DNA of 7,257 nt, taken from positions 9,293 to 16,549 of the forward strand of contig MEXZ01000074.1 in assembly GCA_001773855.1 (NCBI GenBank). Direction: 5' to 3'. The notes below the pieces were generated by a model. The model saw only the letters and a program-made list of their open reading frames with translations. It was not told where the DNA came from and made no database searches. The first letter of the stretch is position 1. Each line of letters opens with the position of its first letter. Of the stretch, positions 5,103 through 7,257 are shown one piece after another. Source of the stretch: Candidatus Aminicenantes bacterium RBG_13_64_14 (GTDB lineage: Bacteria > Acidobacteriota > Aminicenantia > Aminicenantales > Saccharicenantaceae). Position numbers and translations under genes: made by a program.

Positions 5103-6260
5103 ATGACGCGCGGCATCGCCATCCTCGGCTCGACGGGATCGATCGGGACATCGGTCCTGGATGTCGTCGACCGGCTGGGCGGGAAGTTCCAGGTGACGGC
5201 CCTGGCCGCCGGATCCAACCTGCCGCTTCTCACCGCCCAGGTGGAGAAATACCGGCCCGCCCTCGTCTCGGTCAGCGATCGGGGCGATGCCGGGGAGATC
5301 CGCCGCCTCTCGCGGCGGTGGGGGACGAAGGTCGTCCATGGGCCCGAAGGGGCCCTCGAGGTCGCCCGCGCAGACGGGGCGGAGATCGTCGTCTCGGCGA
5401 TCACGGGGATGAGCGGTTTCGGGCCGACCCTCGAGGCCGTCCGGGCCGGCCGCCGGGTGGCCCTGGCCAACAAGGAGTCCATGGTCGTCGGGGGCGCCTT
5501 CCTCCGTAAAGAGGCGACCCGCTCGGGGGCCCGGATCATCCCCATCGACAGCGAGCACAGCGGCGTCTTCCAATGCCTGAGCAAGGAAAAAAAGAGGCAC
5601 GTCCGCAGGGTCATCCTGACGGCCTCGGGCGGCCCCTTTTTCCGGACGCCGCTCGAGGATCTCAAAAAGAAGACGCTCGAGGAGGCCCTCCGCCATCCCC
5701 GCTGGGTCATGGGCAAAAAAGTGACTGTGGACTCGGCCACACTCATGAACAAGGGGCTCGAGCTCATCGAGGCCCGCTGGCTCTTCGACATCGAGCCGGC
5801 GAAACTCGACGTCCTCATCCACCCGCAGAGCGCCGTACACTCCCTGGTCGAAATGGAAGACGGCTCCGTTCTCGCCCAGCTGAGCGCCACGGACATGCGC
5901 ATCCCCATCCAGTACGCCCTGACCTGGCCGGAACGGTGCGATTCGGCCCTGCCCGGGCTCGACCTGGGGAAGGTCGGGCGCCTCGAATTCTACCGGGTGG
6001 ACGACCGCCGCTACCCGCTCTTCGACCTGGCTAAAGAGGCCCTCCGCGCCGGCGAAAGCCTGCCCGTGGCCCTCAATGCGGCGAACGAGGTGGCCGTCGG
6101 GGCGTTCCTCGATGAAAAGATCCTTTTTCCCGACATCTCGGCCGTCGTCGCGAAAGTCATGGAAGCGCACCGGGCCCGCCCGGCGGATTCGATCGAAACG
6201 ATCTACGAAATCGATAGGGAGGCGCGGCGCGAAGCCCGCCGCTTCATCCCGCAGAGGTAG
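5103..6260 (+). CDS. dxr: 1-deoxy-D-xylulose 5-phosphate reductoisomerase
   Basis: Dxr rearranges and reduces 1-deoxy-D-xylulose 5-phosphate with NADPH to 2-C-methyl-D-erythritol 4-phosphate, the first committed step of the MEP isoprenoid pathway, in the cytosol. The 385-residue protein is complete. The N-terminal NADPH site is GSTGSIG (9-15). ALANKES (120-126) follows. IPIDSEHSG (146-154) holds metal ligands D149 and E151, and TASGGPFF (173-180) binds phosphate. The mobile active-site loop contains W201. VTVDSATLMNKGLE (207-220) supplies further substrate contacts and the third metal ligand E220. HPQS is at 240-243, and a C-terminal helical domain includes NAANE. The motif usually written PDMR is TDMR here (263-266). 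The ATG at 5103 has only a weak G-rich upstream site, so translation is probably coupled to cdsA, which ends 12 bp earlier. Its product feeds the substrate of UppS, two genes upstream. It should be inhibited by fosmidomycin, judging from the intact site. Confidence 0.98.
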   Translation: MTRGIAILGSTGSIGTSVLDVVDRLGGKFQVTALAAGSNLPLLTAQVEKYRPALVSVSDRGDAGEIRRLSRRWGTKVVHGPEGALEVARADGAEIVVSAITGMSGFGPTLEAVRAGRRVALANKESMVVGGAFLRKEATRSGARIIPIDSEHSGVFQCLSKEKKRHVRRVILTASGGPFFRTPLEDLKKKTLEEALRHPRWVMGKKVTVDSATLMNKGLELIEARWLFDIEPAKLDVLIHPQSAVHSLVEMEDGSVLAQLSATDMRIPIQYALTWPERCDSALPGLDLGKVGRLEFYRVDDRRYPLFDLAKEALRAGESLPVALNAANEVAVGAFLDEKILFPDISAVVAKVMEAHRARPADSIETIYEIDREARREARRFIPQR

Positions 6261-6262
6261 AC

Positions 6263-7257
6263 ATGGCCAACATCATCGGCACCATCCTGGCGTTCACATT
6301 CGTCTTCGGCATCCTCGTCTTCGTCCACGAATTCGGCCATTTCTTCATGGCCAAGCTCGTCGGTGTCCGGGTCGAGGTCTTCTCCTTCGGCTACGGGAAG
6401 AGGCTCTTCGGCGTCAAGAAAGGGGAGACGGACTACCGGATAAGCCTCATCCCCATGGGCGGCTACGTCAAGCTCCTGGGCGAGGGCATGTTCGAGAAGG
6501 ACCGCCCTGCCGCGCCCGACGACATGATGGCCAAGACCCGCTTCGAGCGGTTCCTGATCATGGTCATGGGTTCGGTCATGAACCTCGTCCTGGCCGTCGT
6601 CATCGTGGCCTTCATGAACGGCGTCGGCGTCTCCGTCCCCGAGTACCAGGACGAGAAGCCGGTCATCGGCTGGATCGAAACCGGCTCGCCGGCCGAGAAG
6701 GCGGGCTTGAAGGTCGACGACGAGATCCTCCGGATCAGCGGCCGCGAGGTCAAGACCTGGAGCGACGTCGAGATGGCCGTCGGGTCGAGGCCCGACCGAC
6801 TTGTCCGACTCGAGATCCGGCGGGATGGCGGCGTCCTTCCGGTCGACCTGCAAACGGAATCGGTCACGCGCTACCAGATGGGCTATGCCGGCTTCCGGGG
6901 CAAGATCTTGACCGAGATCCGGATGGTCATGCCGGACGACCCGGCGGAGAAAGCCGGCCTCAAGCCGGGGGACGTCATCCTCACTATCGATGGGCAGCCC
7001 ATCTATCTTTACCAGTTTCTCGAGGTTATCAAGAAGAGCGCAGACAAGGCCCTTCAGTTCAGCGTCCTGCGGGATGGCGAGACACTAACCTTGCCGATCA
7101 CCCCTCGCTTGAAAGGGGGTGTCGGCTGGATAGGCGTCTCTCCGGACGCTAAATCGGTCCTCAAGAAGTACCGCTTCTTCGCGGCCATCGGCCAATCGTT
7201 CAAGGAGAACCAGCGGAACGTCTTCCTGATCATCCGGTTCATCAAGGACCTGTTCAC
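6263..7257 (+). CDS. rseP: RIP metalloprotease RseP (site-2 protease family), 3'-truncated
   Basis: This is an inner-membrane zinc protease that cleaves transmembrane segments. In model bacteria it releases sigma factors from anti-sigma proteins after a first cut, and it clears signal-peptide remnants. Its substrate here is unknown. The first 331 residues are present and the gene runs off the window. An N-terminal membrane helix carries the zinc-binding HEFGH (22-26, catalytic E23). A second hydrophobic segment has GSVMN (103-107), at the position of the family's conserved G-x-x-x-N. Two PDZ domains follow in the periplasm (about 130-197 and 213-282), with repeated SPAEKAGLK and DPAEKAGLK carboxylate-binding-loop regions. 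The C-terminal LDG zinc-ligand motif and last helices must lie beyond the edge. The ATG at 6263 is 2 bp after the dxr stop, with an AGAGG at 6253-6257 as ribosome binding site. It is the fourth gene of the uppS-cdsA-dxr-rseP unit, a gene order common in bacteria. Confidence 0.96.
   Translation, partial: MANIIGTILAFTFVFGILVFVHEFGHFFMAKLVGVRVEVFSFGYGKRLFGVKKGETDYRISLIPMGGYVKLLGEGMFEKDRPAAPDDMMAKTRFERFLIMVMGSVMNLVLAVVIVAFMNGVGVSVPEYQDEKPVIGWIETGSPAEKAGLKVDDEILRISGREVKTWSDVEMAVGSRPDRLVRLEIRRDGGVLPVDLQTESVTRYQMGYAGFRGKILTEIRMVMPDDPAEKAGLKPGDVILTIDGQPIYLYQFLEVIKKSADKALQFSVLRDGETLTLPITPRLKGGVGWIGVSPDAKSVLKKYRFFAAIGQSFKENQRNVFLIIRFIKDLF

Noticed and set aside
5043..6170. 375-codon open frame on the minus strand opposite dxr
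   Set aside because: It is antisense to a textbook Dxr and has a composition-driven translation with no recognisable motif.

Overview
The window is GC-rich bacterial chromosome, densely packed with seven protein genes in three blocks. All seven belong to well-known families. I saw no rRNA, tRNA, CRISPR array, insertion sequence or phage gene. The host is probably a Gram-negative-type bacterium: it has a wall-lipid operon, a MEP-pathway gene and an RseP protease. Its [NiFe]-hydrogenase maturation genes suggest an anaerobic or facultative H2 metabolism. I cannot name the phylum with confidence. An Acidobacteriota- or Aminicenantota-like lineage is only a guess from base composition and gene content.

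Layout. (1) Positions 1-862, plus strand: the 3' part of a nucleotide-sugar dehydrogenase of the UDP-HexNAc 6-dehydrogenase (WbpA/TviB) type. (2) Positions 859-3181, minus strand: hypC-hypD-hypE, an overlapping three-gene unit that builds and delivers the Fe(CN)2CO group of [NiFe]-hydrogenases. hypE converges on the sugar dehydrogenase, and the two TAG stops share a single CTAG. (3) Positions 3182-3491: a divergent intergenic region. It holds a likely hypC promoter, a long imperfect palindrome of about 182 bp that folds into a branched hairpin with a potential G-quadruplex in one arm, and an extended -10 promoter almost on top of the uppS start codon. (4) Positions 3492-7257, plus strand: uppS-cdsA-dxr-rseP, with 2-12 bp gaps and rseP cut by the window end.

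How they work together. Dxr commits carbon to isoprenoid synthesis. UppS condenses isoprenoid units into undecaprenyl diphosphate, the carrier for wall and surface glycans. CdsA makes CDP-diacylglycerol for phospholipids. RseP is an intramembrane protease, usually part of envelope-stress control. The sugar dehydrogenase would supply uronic-acid-type nucleotide sugars for surface glycans. The hyp unit is functionally separate. Its partners (hypA, hypB, hypF and the hydrogenase itself) must lie elsewhere.

The part that known genes do not explain is the hypC-uppS intergenic region. It lies between two outward-facing promoters, and its palindrome is not a standard terminator or any riboswitch I recognise. 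It could be a mobile palindromic repeat or a small structured RNA.
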